64,000 nt of DNA from Jiella pacifica (GTDB lineage Bacteria; Pseudomonadota; Alphaproteobacteria; Rhizobiales; Rhizobiaceae), in the NCBI RefSeq assembly GCF_010500815.1, contig NZ_JAAAMG010000007.1, positions 62,001 through 126,000 of the forward strand, in the 5' to 3' direction. The translations under genes were made by a program, and so were the position numbers. A model generated the notes under the pieces. The model had not been told where the DNA came from, ran no database searches, and saw only the letters and a list, made by a program, of their open reading frames with translations. The number at the start of each line of letters is the position of its first letter. The stretch's first letter is position 1. This document shows positions 25,707 to 34,974 of the stretch, one piece after another.

Positions 25707-26789
25707 TCAGAGATAGTTCAACAGGCTCAGTCGCGAGATACGCGCCGTCAGTGCGTAGGACGTCTCGAGCAGCGTCTGCAGACCGGTCACCCGGGTACTG
25801 GCCTCGTACTGGTCGACCTCCTCGAGATCGGAGATGGAGATGGTCAACACGTTCTTGCGGGCGGCCAACGTCTCGTCGGCGATGTCGAGCCGCGACTGGC
25901 TTCCGCCGATCTCGGCCCGCAACTCCGTGAGCTGGTTGAGTCCCTTGGAGAGAGTTTCGATGGCGCGGCTTGTGAGAAGCTGGCGCGCGCTCTCGTTCAT
26001 GTTGGCGTTGCCGAGGTCGGACAGCATGACGTAAGCCTTGGCGATGTTCCGGAAGGCCTCTTCGTCGGACGAATAGGACGTCTTGATCGACTCGCTGTCG
26101 CTGATCCGGTTCACCGTCGTGCCGTCGCCGGAATTCGACCAGTTGTCCTTCCAGCCGCCGCCCGGCGCCGTCGAGAACAGGTCATCGAACGCACCGTCGA
26201 GGAAGGCCTCGAGATCGCTCTCGCTGATGTCGGCGACGGCCGCATCGTCCTGGCTGAACCCGAATACGGCGGTGAAGGCGTCAGCCGTGGCGGTCTGAGC
26301 CTGCGAGCCCTCGAAATAGGTGTCGGCGGTGCCGCCGCCTGCCGTCGGAAAGCTGATCGAGGGCTGATCCGTCGCGGTGCCGGAGAACAGGAAGCGCGCG
26401 CCAGAGGAGCTGTTGAGAGCGCCGACGAACTGCTGCAGGCTCGCCCTCGCCTGATCGATGTTGGCGGTCGTGCCTGGATCGCCGGAGCCGTTGGCGATCA
26501 GCGAGGAAAGCAGGGAGTCCCCGGTGGCCGCAAGCGAATCCATGGCGTTCTGCATGATCGAGAAGCGCTGGGAGATGATGGCGTTGGTATCGAGCTGCCG
26601 AGCGACGCTCTCGGTTTCCGAGCGCAGCGAAATCGACTGGCTGGTCCGCAATCCGAGCGTCAGGCCGACATCCGCGAGCCGGCCGGTCGTCGCCTGCTTC
26701 TGCATGATCGTCAGCTCCTGCTGAATCTTCGACACGGCGTTGCGCGGCGAAGACAGGAGCGAATAGTTCGACACGAGAAAGTTTGTCAT
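25707..26789 (-). CDS. flgL: Hook-filament junction protein FlgL (HAP3)
   Basis: This 360-residue flagellin-like protein has a helical N-terminus (NAVSKIQQELTIMQKQATTG) and C-terminus (DEVDQYEASTRVTGLQTLLE shortened; ends RISRLSLLNYL) that pair as in flagellin D0/D1. The middle is variable and Ser/Thr/Gly rich. It forms the junction between FlgK and the filament. It follows flgK by 11 bases and is close to the flaF-flbT regulators, matching the Brucella order. Confidence 0.9.
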   Translation of the reverse strand: MTNFLVSNYSLLSSPRNAVSKIQQELTIMQKQATTGRLADVGLTLGLRTSQSISLRSETESVARQLDTNAIISQRFSIMQNAMDSLAATGDSLLSSLIANGSGDPGTTANIDQARASLQQFVGALNSSSGARFLFSGTATDQPSISFPTAGGGTADTYFEGSQAQTATADAFTAVFGFSQDDAAVADISESDLEAFLDGAFDDLFSTAPGGGWKDNWSNSGDGTTVNRISDSESIKTSYSSDEEAFRNIAKAYVMLSDLGNANMNESARQLLTSRAIETLSKGLNQLTELRAEIGGSQSRLDIADETLAARKNVLTISISDLEEVDQYEASTRVTGLQTLLETSYALTARISRLSLLNYL

Positions 26790-26800
26790 GGCGCGGCTTC

Positions 26801-28255
26801 TCAGGCGATCTGGAGGATGGAGTCGATCATTTCGCCGATCGTCGAGATCAGCTTGCTCGACGCCTGATAGGAGCGCTCGAGGTCGAGAAGATGGGCCATC
26901 TCCTCGTCGAGGTTGATTCCGGTCAGGTCCGAGAGCGATTCCTGGGCGCGCGACAACACGGTCGACTGGTAGTCGACATTGTCGTTGGCTGCCGATCGCT
27001 TGTCCTCGAGCCAGCTGATTGCGGAGGCTATGTAGTCGCCGATCGTCCCGGACGTGCCCGCCCCGAGGGAACCATCGAAGCTGCGTTGCCCGGAGAGGTT
27101 GGCGATGAGATCGTTCAGCCGGCCGCTGAAGCCGGCGTTGTCGCCGGTGTTGTAGTCGATGCTCTGGCCGGAGATGTTGCCGTCCCGCAGAAGCGTGGGA
27201 TCGGCGACGACGTTCGCGGAGACGCTGATGCGTCCGGCAAAGCCGGCCTTCGAGGTGACGGACGCCAGATCGACCGAGGAACCGTTGGCCGTGATCGCGA
27301 ACAGCCCGGACCAGGTCGTCGGCGGGCCGCCCGCGTCGGTTTCGGAGAAGGCCTCCACCAGCGAAGCGGCGATCTCGTCGAACTGCCCTTGCAAGGTGAC
27401 GGCCGTCTCGTCGCGGAAGGCCAAAAGGCCATAGACGCTGCCGGACTTGATCGGCATGCCCGCCGAAGTGCCGCTGACGCTGACGCCGTCGATCTTGAAG
27501 CTGCCGCCGACGACGGTGGCGTCATAGGCCGATTTCGGCGCGAACTCGACCTGCCTGGCGGTGGTCTCGAACAGGGTGATGCCGGAATCGGTATGCAGCG
27601 TCATGTCGTTGCCGGTGCGAACCTGGACGTTCAGCCCCAGATAGCCGGAAAGCTCCGTGACGATCTGGTCGCGCTGGTCGATCTCGTCGGTGATGTCGTG
27701 ACCGGCCGTGGTTCCGACCATGATCTTGTTGTTCAGCTTCTCGAACTTCTCGAGCAGGCTGTTCATCTTGTTCGCCGTGTCGGCGAGTTGCCGGTCGGCA
27801 TCGGTCCGCGCCGTCTGGATCGCCCCGGTCGCGGCATTCAGGCTGGTGGCGAGATCCGAGGCCGCGCTGACGGCGGCACGCGCCGTCTGCGTGTCTTCGG
27901 GGGTCACCGCATATTGCGACAGGGCTGCCTCGAGCTCGGCCAGACGAGCCGCCGGCGACGTGATCGAATCGGTGTCGCCGATGACGTTTCTGATCGAGTT
28001 GAGCGCCCCGTAGGTCACGTCGGCCGCAGCCAGGGAGGCGTTGGCGCTGGTCATCGAGCTGAACAGCGCCTGATTGCTCGACTGCGAGATCGAGCCGATC
28101 GACACGCCGCCGTAGATCAACGAGGTCTGGTTGGCGAACTTGCGTGTCGCAGCCGGATTTTCCGCATTGGCAACGTTGCGGGACACCAGAGCCGATTGCT
28201 GCGACACGGTGGCAAGCGACGATCGCGCGCTCGAGAAGGCGGAAAGAAGAGACAT
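26801..28255 (-). CDS. flgK: Hook-associated protein FlgK (HAP1)
   Basis: This 484-residue protein begins with LATVSQQSALVSRNVANAEN and ends GINLDEEMAHLLDLERSYQA, the conserved N- and C-terminal helices of FlgK that pack in the hook junction. The central part is Ser/Thr/Asp rich and poorly conserved. It is exported after the hook is complete. It lies 38 bases after flgE and 11 before flgL, so flgE-flgK-flgL are one unit. Confidence 0.93.
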   Translation of the reverse strand: MSLLSAFSSARSSLATVSQQSALVSRNVANAENPAATRKFANQTSLIYGGVSIGSISQSSNQALFSSMTSANASLAAADVTYGALNSIRNVIGDTDSITSPAARLAELEAALSQYAVTPEDTQTARAAVSAASDLATSLNAATGAIQTARTDADRQLADTANKMNSLLEKFEKLNNKIMVGTTAGHDITDEIDQRDQIVTELSGYLGLNVQVRTGNDMTLHTDSGITLFETTARQVEFAPKSAYDATVVGGSFKIDGVSVSGTSAGMPIKSGSVYGLLAFRDETAVTLQGQFDEIAASLVEAFSETDAGGPPTTWSGLFAITANGSSVDLASVTSKAGFAGRISVSANVVADPTLLRDGNISGQSIDYNTGDNAGFSGRLNDLIANLSGQRSFDGSLGAGTSGTIGDYIASAISWLEDKRSAANDNVDYQSTVLSRAQESLSDLTGINLDEEMAHLLDLERSYQASSKLISTIGEMIDSILQIA

Positions 28256-28293
28256 CTCGTTTTAGTCCCGTGGCAAAAGCCGCCGCGCGCCAA

Positions 28294-29574
28294 TCAGCGC
28301 TTCAGGTTGATGATGACGTCGAGGATCTCGGAGCCGGTCTGGAAGACCTTCGAATTGGCGCTGTAGGAGCGCTGGGATTCGATCATGTCCGTCAGCTCGG
28401 TCGCCAGATCGACGTTCGACTGTTCGATGGCGTTGGACTTCAGCGAGCCGAAGCCGTTCACCCCCGGAATGCCGGCAACCGCGGCGCCGGAATTGGCATT
28501 GGCCGAATAGACGTTGCCGACGCCGGCGGACAGCCGATCCGGGCTCGAGAAGGTCGCGAGATTGATCTGATAGAGCGGCACGGTGTCGCCGGTGCTCATG
28601 ATGCCGTTGACGATGCCCTCGTCGCTGATCTTGAACTCGCTGATGAAGCCGGCGGGATTACCGTCGGGCGTCACCTTGGCGGAGAAGTCCGTGCCGTACT
28701 GCGTCAGCGACTTGAAATCGAGGTCCATCGAGCTGCCGTCGGCGAGCGTCAGGCTCTGCGCCCCGACGGGAGTGGTCGGCAGGCCGGTCACCGGGTCGAA
28801 CGAGACGTCGAGACTGTATTCCACCAGCGTTTCCGGCGAGGTCGCCGCATAGGGGAAGCCGCCATTCGTCGACTGCGCCTGATCGAAGATCGAGACCGTC
28901 CAGTCGTCCGTCGCATTTGCCGGACTGTCGGCCGTCTTGGTGATGTAGATGTCGAGAGTGCGCGCTTCGCCGAGCTGGTTGTAGACGACCTGCGAGGTCT
29001 TCTTGGTGAACGCCGTGTCGGCCGGAGAGGTGGCGGTCGGTGCGGTGCCGCTGGCGACGGCCGTGGCTGACGATGGCAGCTGCAGCGAAAACTCCGCCGA
29101 CTCCGTCTTCTTCGGTGCGATCAGCTTGCCGACGGGCAGCTCGATCGGGCCGGTCGTGCCGTCCGTCAGCGACGTGCCGGTCAGCCGGTAACCGGCGGTA
29201 TTGACCAGATAGGTCGTCTCCGTCCCGCCGACGTTCTGCGTCTTCTCGACGAAGGAGCCGGCCCGCGTGTAGAAGTCGCGGCCGTTGGCATCCTGGACCA
29301 CGAAGAAGCCGTCGCCCTGGATGGCGACGTCCGTCGCCGAAGACGTGGTGGCCGTGCTGCCCTGCTGGCTGATGGTTTGCCGGACCTGGGTCGTGACCGA
29401 GCCGGAATTATACTGTCCGTCCGACTGCGCGAAGATCAGCGAGGAGAATTCCGTCTCGCTGCGCTTGTAACCGTCGGTATTGGCATTGCCGATATTGTCC
29501 GAGATGGCCGACAGGCGGTTGGCCTGTGCATTCATGCCGGAAACGCTGGTCCTGAAAACGCCGTTGATGCTCAT
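28294..29574 (-). CDS. flgE: Flagellar hook protein FlgE
   Basis: This 426-residue hook protein has the rod/hook N-terminal motif SGMNAQANRLSAISDNIGNA and C-terminal SNVDLATELTDMIESQRSYS with NSKVFQTGSEIL. The middle is the hook outer domain. Length is normal for alphaproteobacteria. It is the first structural gene after ftcR, separated from it by a strong terminator, and so is likely to start a FtcR-activated transcript, as reported for the Brucella FtcR target fliF and for Rem-controlled hook genes in Sinorhizobium. Confidence 0.95.
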   Translation of the reverse strand: MSINGVFRTSVSGMNAQANRLSAISDNIGNANTDGYKRSETEFSSLIFAQSDGQYNSGSVTTQVRQTISQQGSTATTSSATDVAIQGDGFFVVQDANGRDFYTRAGSFVEKTQNVGGTETTYLVNTAGYRLTGTSLTDGTTGPIELPVGKLIAPKKTESAEFSLQLPSSATAVASGTAPTATSPADTAFTKKTSQVVYNQLGEARTLDIYITKTADSPANATDDWTVSIFDQAQSTNGGFPYAATSPETLVEYSLDVSFDPVTGLPTTPVGAQSLTLADGSSMDLDFKSLTQYGTDFSAKVTPDGNPAGFISEFKISDEGIVNGIMSTGDTVPLYQINLATFSSPDRLSAGVGNVYSANANSGAAVAGIPGVNGFGSLKSNAIEQSNVDLATELTDMIESQRSYSANSKVFQTGSEILDVIINLKR

Positions 29575-29670
29575 GGGCTTTGACTCCGCTGCCTGTCGCG
29601 CTGCACCACGGATAGGCTGGAAAGCTTGTGCCTAGCTGTGATCGGCAGGCCTTGCCGGAGATGGCCTGAA

Positions 29671-29708
29671 ATAAAAAATGCCTTGCCGAAAAACAACGGC
29701 AAGGCATT
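29671..29708 (-). terminator. Rho-independent terminator after ftcR
   Basis: AATGCCTTGCCG (29677-29688) and CGGCAAGGCATT (29697-29708) form a perfect 12-bp stem with an eight-base loop. On the minus strand a run of six T follows. It lies about 30 bases past the ftcR stop and isolates ftcR from flgE. Confidence 0.9.
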
Positions 29709-29739
29709 CATGATTAATACTTTGGAAAGAAACCGGGTG

Positions 29740-30411
29740 TTATTCTACACCGATGCCGTATCCGAGGTATCGCTTCGAGGAGACCGGATCGTAGCCAAGG
29801 CGCATCTTCAGCTTCTTGCGCAACTTCGAGATGTGGCTTTCGATGACGTTCTCTTCGACGTTCTCGTCGAAGATGCCGTAGATGGCGTTGAAGAGCTGCT
29901 GCTTGGAAACCCGGCGCCCGCGGTTGGAGACCAGATATTCGAGGATGCGGCGCTCGCGGCGCGGCAGGGCCATCGATTTGCCGGCGACCTCGGCGTCGCG
30001 GCCATCCTGATAGACGCAGATCTCACCGACCACGGTGCGGGTCGCCTCGGCGTTTTCGCGGCGGCGGATGGCGCCGACGCGAGCCAGGATCTCCTTGACG
30101 TGGACCGGCTTGGCGACGACGTCGTCGACGCCTGCCGCGAAGAGATCGAGCGTCCCGTCCAGGTTGCGGCTCTCGGAGAGCGCGATCATCGGCGCGGTCG
30201 AGCGCGAACGGATCACCCGCGGGCATCCCGCCCGGTCGTCGAAGTCGCCGAGCAGAAAGGCTTCGACTGCCGAGATGTCGGCGTCCGGCGCCGTCTCGAC
30301 CCAATCGCGAAATTCGCTGGAATGGAAGGTCGCCGTCGAGACGCCCTCACGTGCAAAAAGCGACTCGTAACCGCTCGTCACCAGTTCCCGATTATCAACC
30401 ACTACGATCAT
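29740..30411 (-). CDS. ftcR: Flagellar master transcriptional regulator FtcR/Rem
   Basis: This 223-residue OmpR-type regulator matches the length of Brucella FtcR and Sinorhizobium Rem. The start at 30411 begins the receiver fold (MIVVVDNREL). Residues 1-115 are receiver-like, but the place of the phospho-Asp at the end of strand 3 reads AVEAFLLGDF, so the classical site looks absent; the conserved Lys is in VAKPVHV. Residues ~125-223 are a winged helix (LPRRERRILEYLVSNRGRRV). It activates hook-basal-body genes. A CtrA box lies 148-163 bp upstream and a strong terminator follows. Confidence 0.92.
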   Translation of the reverse strand: MIVVVDNRELVTSGYESLFAREGVSTATFHSSEFRDWVETAPDADISAVEAFLLGDFDDRAGCPRVIRSRSTAPMIALSESRNLDGTLDLFAAGVDDVVAKPVHVKEILARVGAIRRRENAEATRTVVGEICVYQDGRDAEVAGKSMALPRRERRILEYLVSNRGRRVSKQQLFNAIYGIFDENVEENVIESHISKLRKKLKMRLGYDPVSSKRYLGYGIGVE

Positions 30412-30558
30412 TTTAAACCCCTCGTCCGCCGCCGCGCTGTTGGTAAAGAAACGGTAACCTGACGCGAGTCTTGCACCAATCCCAAGAATTTGGGGTTTGT
30501 TAACCATCCCTTTCCATCTGAACGCCAACCCACTGATTTTTAACGAAAAAGTTTTTGG

Positions 30559-30574
30559 TTAACGAAAGCTTAAC
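30559..30574 (+). promoter_or_regulatory. CtrA-type binding site upstream of ftcR
   Basis: TTAACGAAAGCTTAAC matches the full CtrA consensus TTAA-N7-TTAAC on the plus strand. Further TTAAC half-sites flank it towards ftcR. CtrA control of early flagellar genes is established in Caulobacter; direct control of ftcR here is inferred. Confidence 0.65.
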
Positions 30575-30579
30575 GTGGC

Positions 30580-30603
30580 GGCGGCGGGCATTTGCCCGCC
30601 GCC
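30580..30603. terminator. GC-rich hairpin between fliK and ftcR
   Basis: GGCGGCGGGC (30580-30589) pairs with GCCCGCCGCC (30594-30603) around loop ATTT: 10 bp, no mismatch. No T tract follows on the minus strand, so termination may be weak or factor-dependent. It separates the long fliK transcript from the ftcR promoter. Confidence 0.4.
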
Positions 30604-30654
30604 AAACCAAAAATTCTCCGAACGCACCGCGTGGCAGGCGCGCCACGCGCCGGC

Positions 30655-33600
30655 TCACAGATAGAATGAGGGGTCGCGGCCGGGGTTGCGGCCGCCGGCT
30701 TCCGGGCTTCCATCCAGAGATCCCGCACCCGATTGGGCCTGCGGCCGCCGCGGTCGTCCGTCGTCGCGCCGGTCGCCATGGCCCGCCTGGCCATCGGAGG
30801 CGAACTGACCGTTCGCCGATCCTTCGCGGGTCTGGCCGTTGGCCGAGGCATCGCCCTGCGGACCCGGCTGGTGTGCACCGCGCGGGCCGCCCGCGTCACG
30901 CGTACCGAGGGTGATGACCGCCTCGTCGACGTCGAAGCCGGCCGATTTCAGCAGCGACTTCAGACCTTCGCTGTCGTCCTTCAGCCGATGCGCCGTCTCC
31001 GGCTCGGTGGCCTCGATGTGGACGGCGAGCGTGTCGCCGATGAGCTTCAGCGTGACGTTGACCTTGCCGAGCTTCTCGGGAGCCAGCTGGATCTGGATGG
31101 TCTTCAACGCGGCACCGCCGGCCCTGAGGCGGGTACGGTCCGCGCCGGCGGGCGCGTTGGCGGCCGGATCCATCCGGGTGAGCGCCGTTGCCAACGCATC
31201 GGCGACCTGGACCGTCGGGGCCGAGAGCATGCCTTGCCGCGATGCCGCGACGCCGCCTTCTTCCGACCGCACGGACTGGCTCGAAGCCTGCCTGAGCGGC
31301 TTCGTCCTGGCGAGGTCGTCGAGCCCCGGCATGCCCAGCTTTTCAGCGGTCCGAGCCTGCTGTTCCGGGCGCTGGATCCGGGCGTCCGGTTCCGCCGCGG
31401 GAGTGGCGGGAGGAAGCCTCTCGGCAGCAGGATCGCCAGCGGCCGCTTGCATGGTCGGCAATGGCTCGGCGGCAACCGGATGGTCCGTTCTCGGCGCCGC
31501 CGGCGCGGCCGTGGTGGCCTGCGGCTGCTGGGCGCCCGGCGCCACGGGCATCGCCCGGCTCGCAGAACCCCTGGGCTCGGCGGCCGGTGCCGCGGCTGCG
31601 GGCCGATCGACGACGCGCGGCTGCTGTTCCTGGCGCTGGCCCCGGTCGCTCGGCCCCTGATCCGTCGCCGCTTCGGCCGGGCGCAACGGCTCGGCCACCC
31701 GTTCGCCAACCGTCTCATGCATGCCTTGCGACGGCTCGGCGCCAACCGGGTGCTCGGCCCGCGGCGCAGTCGACGTGGCGACAGCCTGCGGCTGGGCGTC
31801 AGGCATCACTGGCGTCGTCCGGCTCGCCGGCCCCCTGGGCTCGCCGGCCGGCATCGCGGCAGCGCCGCTCTCGCTGTGGATGCGCGGCGTCGGGGATGCC
31901 TGCGCCGACCGCTCCGCCGGGGCGGGCTTCGCAGATTCAGACGGGGCGGCGGCCGCGCCATCACCGGTGGCGGTGAAGGCGCCGCGGACTGATCCCTCCG
32001 CCGTCGTCTGTGTGGGCAGCGGGGTCGGGGTCGGGGTCGGGGTCGTCGAAGCCTTCGCCGGCGCGTTCTGGCCCGCCACGGGGGCCTTGCGGCTCACCCG
32101 CTCGGAGGCAGGTTCATTGCGCGGAGACGACCCTTCGACTGGCCTGGAAGCAGCCCGCGCGTCGTGTCTGGCGCCGCCGGCGTCAGTCGCGTCGGCGCGC
32201 GTCGGCGCGCCCTCACCCGGTGCCGGCGCCCGGGCCGCAACCCGCTCATCCCTTGCGACCGATGCCGAAACGTCCTCGTCCGGCCCCCGGGAGCGACGCG
32301 GCGGCGTCACGGCTTCCGGATGACGCTCGCCGGCAGCGATCGGATCGACGCCCCGCCGGCTGACCTCGGCACCGTTCGCCACGGCGGCCACCATTGCGCC
32401 CGCCTGTCGACCCGTCGGCACGCTTGCCTCGCGCGCAACGTTCGGCCGCACCGGCTCGCCGGCCGGCATCTGACGGCCCTCGCGCGCGGGCTCGGGGGTT
32501 CTGGACGCAGGTTGTCCAGTGGTCCCGACGGCTTCGGCGCGCACAGGCATGCCGCCGGAGACCGGCTCCGGCGACTTTGATGCGACTGCGTCGCTGGCAC
32601 CGGCCGACGCAGCGACCTTGTCACCGACGAGTGCCCGGGCCGGGATCTGTGCGGCCGCTCCCTTCTGTTCGGCCGAAGCGGGCACCATGGCCGCCCCGTC
32701 CTTCGCAGCCCTTGCGGCGAGAGGTTCCGTCGACGCCGGGCGATCGGCCGGCAGCGCGGGAAGGCGGTCCGGCGATGCCGCGACGCCGGTTTGCGTCACG
32801 ACCTGCGGGGCGCTCCCGGGAGTTCTGGATGGTGCCGGCTCCACCGACCTGTTCGTTGCGGCGGCGGAAGACGCAGCCTCTGTGGGCGCCTGTCGGGCCG
32901 GAAGGTCACCTGCGTCCCGGCGGGTGCCGGCCTCCGCAGGAACGGCTCGAGCGGGCGCCGGGCCGTCGGCCGCGGTCGCCTCGGACTGCCGGGCGGTTTG
33001 TGGCCGCAACTCCGATGCCGTCGCGCCGGATGCGGTCTCGCTCAGCGCTGCTGACGCGCGAGATATCGTCTCGGCGCCAGCGGCCAGGCCGGTCGCCTGC
33101 GCGCCGGCAGCATGTCTCTCGCCGCCGGCAGACGAAGCCGGAACGGCCGAAAGCACCGCATCGCGACCCGCCGGACGCGCGGCGATGGAGCCTGCGGAGA
33201 GTGCGTCATCGAGGACAGCAAGAACGCTGCGCGCCGAAGCCGCGCCGGTCGAGCTGCCAGCCTCGACCGGCAAGGCGCCGGTGCGGGCAGCCGGTGCATC
33301 GCCGACGCCGCCGCCGCGCTCGCTTCGGCGCGTCGCCGGCTCGAAGTCGGTCCGCATCGAGACGAGGTCCACCCTTGTGCCGAAACCGAGCGGCCGCGAC
33401 GCGCCCGGCTGCTCCGGAAGTCGGATGGTGGTCATGCGTGCCGCGTCCACCGTCGCGCCTGCAGCTTGTGTCGTTGCAGATGCTCGCCCTTTTCCGGCAG
33501 CATCCGCCGGGCCTGCGGCCGCCGCGGACTGACTCGCGAACAGCGGAACGGAAGCTCCGGCGGCGCCTCTTTCCGGAACGACGAAATTCGCCCCGCCGGC

Positions 33601-34974
33601 CGGAGCCTGTGTCGAAGCTGCAATCGGAGACGGCTCCGCCGCGGACTGGCTCGTCACGCCCGGTCTGGCGCCGGGAGCGACGAGCGGCACGGCCGGCTTT
33701 GCCGCCTCTGCCGTCCCGCTGCCGTCGAGGGAGGTGTTGATTTCGCTGTTCGGCAACTTCGTCGCCGCAGTGGACACCGCCCCTGCCCCGCCGGCGTGCC
33801 AGGCGGTTGGGGCGGAGGCCGCATTGCGATCGATTTCGCTCGAGCGCCTCTCCGGCTCGGCGGCGATCGCCGCGACGATCCGGCTTTCGAGCCCGAACCC
33901 GCCGAGGATTGCCGCCAGCTTGGCATCCGGCGAAAGCGGCGCGGAGGATCGCGCCTCGGCGGTCGTCCCCGCCGGTGCCGACGGCTCGTCCTGCTCGACG
34001 GGGTCGATGGCGTAGCTCTCGCCCCGACCGACGGTGACGATGACGCGCCCGCTCCGCGCCGGTACCGGCACGGCCTCTCTCCGGGAGTTCTCGTCCACTT
34101 CGCCCGGTAGCAGGATGCCGAGTCGGTCGGCGACCTCCTCGGCGGAAAGCTGCAGTTCGACGGCGGGGTTCTCGGCACCGACGCCGGACTGCAGGATCCG
34201 CAGGCGGCGCAATTCGGGATCGCGCTCGGCGAGGATCCGCTCTTGCGGCGACTGCTTGCCCTGCCGACCCTTCGTTTCGACACGGGGCGCAGGTTCAGCC
34301 GAGGCTTTCGGCTCGGCGCTCTTCCCGTCCGCGGACGACGGTGCCCCCGTCGCCTCCGCGACCCTTGCGCCTTCGCCCTCGCGGGCGCCGTCTTTCGCGG
34401 CGGACATCGACTTGGCCGGCGTATCATGCCCTTCCGTCCGGGACGAGGGCCGATCGCGCGGCGTCGCCGCCTCGCCATCGCCCTTCGTCGCCTCGGCCTT
34501 TGCCTTCGGCTCCAAATTCTCGACCGTTCCGACATCGCGGGCATCGCCTTCGGCCGACGCGTTTCCCTCCAGCGTGGTGACGGGCTTGTCGGACGAAGCG
34601 CCCCGAGCCGGCCTCTTGCGGCCGGCGGTCACGCCGCCCTCTTCAGCCGTGGCGCCCGCGCCCTCGTCCTTCGAGGCGGCGATACGGCCCGCTGCCTTCG
34701 TCTCCTGCTTGCCTTCGCCGCGATCGATCGTGACGGATTCCTGCTGCGGGCCGAAGTCGCCCTGGCGTCCCGCATGCAAGGGGGATCGGTCGGCAGGCTT
34801 GACCTTCGTGGTCGCGACAGAGGCCGCGTTCTTTTCGTCGCGCGGGGAACCAAGGCCACGCATGGCCGCGGCAAAGCCCTCCGCCTCGTTCGCCTGCCCG
34901 GCCTTCTCCCGGCCCGCCTTGCGCCCTGCCGGCATCGCCGAAACGTCTCCAGACACCCCCCGTGCAGCGGTCAT
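30655..34974 (-). CDS. fliK: Hook-length control protein FliK (MotD), very large
   Basis: This frame encodes 1439 residues; rhizobial FliK/MotD proteins are usually some 400-700. The C-terminal Flg_hook domain (about 1270-1370) is clear: TIQIQLAPEKLGKVNVTLKL, AVHIEATEPETAHRLKDD, LLKSAGFDVDEAVITLG. All the rest is Ala/Pro/Glu/Thr-rich low-complexity ruler sequence. Two copies of an 88-residue unit (EPRG-ASR--PV-P--QPQA... to ...EQQ-R) stand in tandem near the C-domain, and a TPTPTPTP run is coded by GGGGTC repeats. FliK measures the hook and switches export specificity. The start overlaps motC by four bases. The frame is intact, so this is not a pseudogene. Confidence 0.9.
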   Translation of the reverse strand: MTAARGVSGDVSAMPAGRKAGREKAGQANEAEGFAAAMRGLGSPRDEKNAASVATTKVKPADRSPLHAGRQGDFGPQQESVTIDRGEGKQETKAAGRIAASKDEGAGATAEEGGVTAGRKRPARGASSDKPVTTLEGNASAEGDARDVGTVENLEPKAKAEATKGDGEAATPRDRPSSRTEGHDTPAKSMSAAKDGAREGEGARVAEATGAPSSADGKSAEPKASAEPAPRVETKGRQGKQSPQERILAERDPELRRLRILQSGVGAENPAVELQLSAEEVADRLGILLPGEVDENSRREAVPVPARSGRVIVTVGRGESYAIDPVEQDEPSAPAGTTAEARSSAPLSPDAKLAAILGGFGLESRIVAAIAAEPERRSSEIDRNAASAPTAWHAGGAGAVSTAATKLPNSEINTSLDGSGTAEAAKPAVPLVAPGARPGVTSQSAAEPSPIAASTQAPAGGANFVVPERGAAGASVPLFASQSAAAAGPADAAGKGRASATTQAAGATVDAARMTTIRLPEQPGASRPLGFGTRVDLVSMRTDFEPATRRSERGGGVGDAPAARTGALPVEAGSSTGAASARSVLAVLDDALSAGSIAARPAGRDAVLSAVPASSAGGERHAAGAQATGLAAGAETISRASAALSETASGATASELRPQTARQSEATAADGPAPARAVPAEAGTRRDAGDLPARQAPTEAASSAAATNRSVEPAPSRTPGSAPQVVTQTGVAASPDRLPALPADRPASTEPLAARAAKDGAAMVPASAEQKGAAAQIPARALVGDKVAASAGASDAVASKSPEPVSGGMPVRAEAVGTTGQPASRTPEPAREGRQMPAGEPVRPNVAREASVPTGRQAGAMVAAVANGAEVSRRGVDPIAAGERHPEAVTPPRRSRGPDEDVSASVARDERVAARAPAPGEGAPTRADATDAGGARHDARAASRPVEGSSPRNEPASERVSRKAPVAGQNAPAKASTTPTPTPTPLPTQTTAEGSVRGAFTATGDGAAAAPSESAKPAPAERSAQASPTPRIHSESGAAAMPAGEPRGPASRTTPVMPDAQPQAVATSTAPRAEHPVGAEPSQGMHETVGERVAEPLRPAEAATDQGPSDRGQRQEQQPRVVDRPAAAAPAAEPRGSASRAMPVAPGAQQPQATTAAPAAPRTDHPVAAEPLPTMQAAAGDPAAERLPPATPAAEPDARIQRPEQQARTAEKLGMPGLDDLARTKPLRQASSQSVRSEEGGVAASRQGMLSAPTVQVADALATALTRMDPAANAPAGADRTRLRAGGAALKTIQIQLAPEKLGKVNVTLKLIGDTLAVHIEATEPETAHRLKDDSEGLKSLLKSAGFDVDEAVITLGTRDAGGPRGAHQPGPQGDASANGQTREGSANGQFASDGQAGHGDRRDDGRPRRPQAQSGAGSLDGSPEAGGRNPGRDPSFYL
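31325..31852 (-). repeat. Tandem 264-bp duplication inside fliK
   Basis: Two units of 264 bp (88 codons) lie head to tail. Anchor sequences CTGGGCTC at 31571 and 31835 are exactly 264 bp apart, and the protein pairs GEPRGPASRTTPVMP with AEPRGSASRAMPVAP, then RAEHPVGAEP with RTDHPVAAEP. The copies have diverged, so the event is not recent. Confidence 0.8.
32021..32044. repeat. GGGGTC hexanucleotide repeat (four units)
   Basis: Four perfect GGGGTC copies encode a Thr-Pro run on the minus strand within the FliK linker. The unit is six bases, so slippage keeps the reading frame and only changes linker length. Confidence 0.8.

Larger units (their letters stand above)
30412..30654 (-). promoter_or_regulatory. 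AT-rich leader and promoter region of ftcR
   Basis: This 243-bp space between fliK and ftcR is clearly AT-richer than its surroundings over 30412-30570, with repeated GTTAAC/TTAAC half-sites. It contains the full CtrA-type box at 30559-30574 and the hairpin at 30580-30603. No gene is seen. Confidence 0.7.

Noticed and set aside
32394-33740. Long rightward frames within fliK
   Set aside because: Arg/Pro-rich antisense frames of the low-complexity FliK sequence; the leftward frame is continuous and ends in a true Flg_hook domain.
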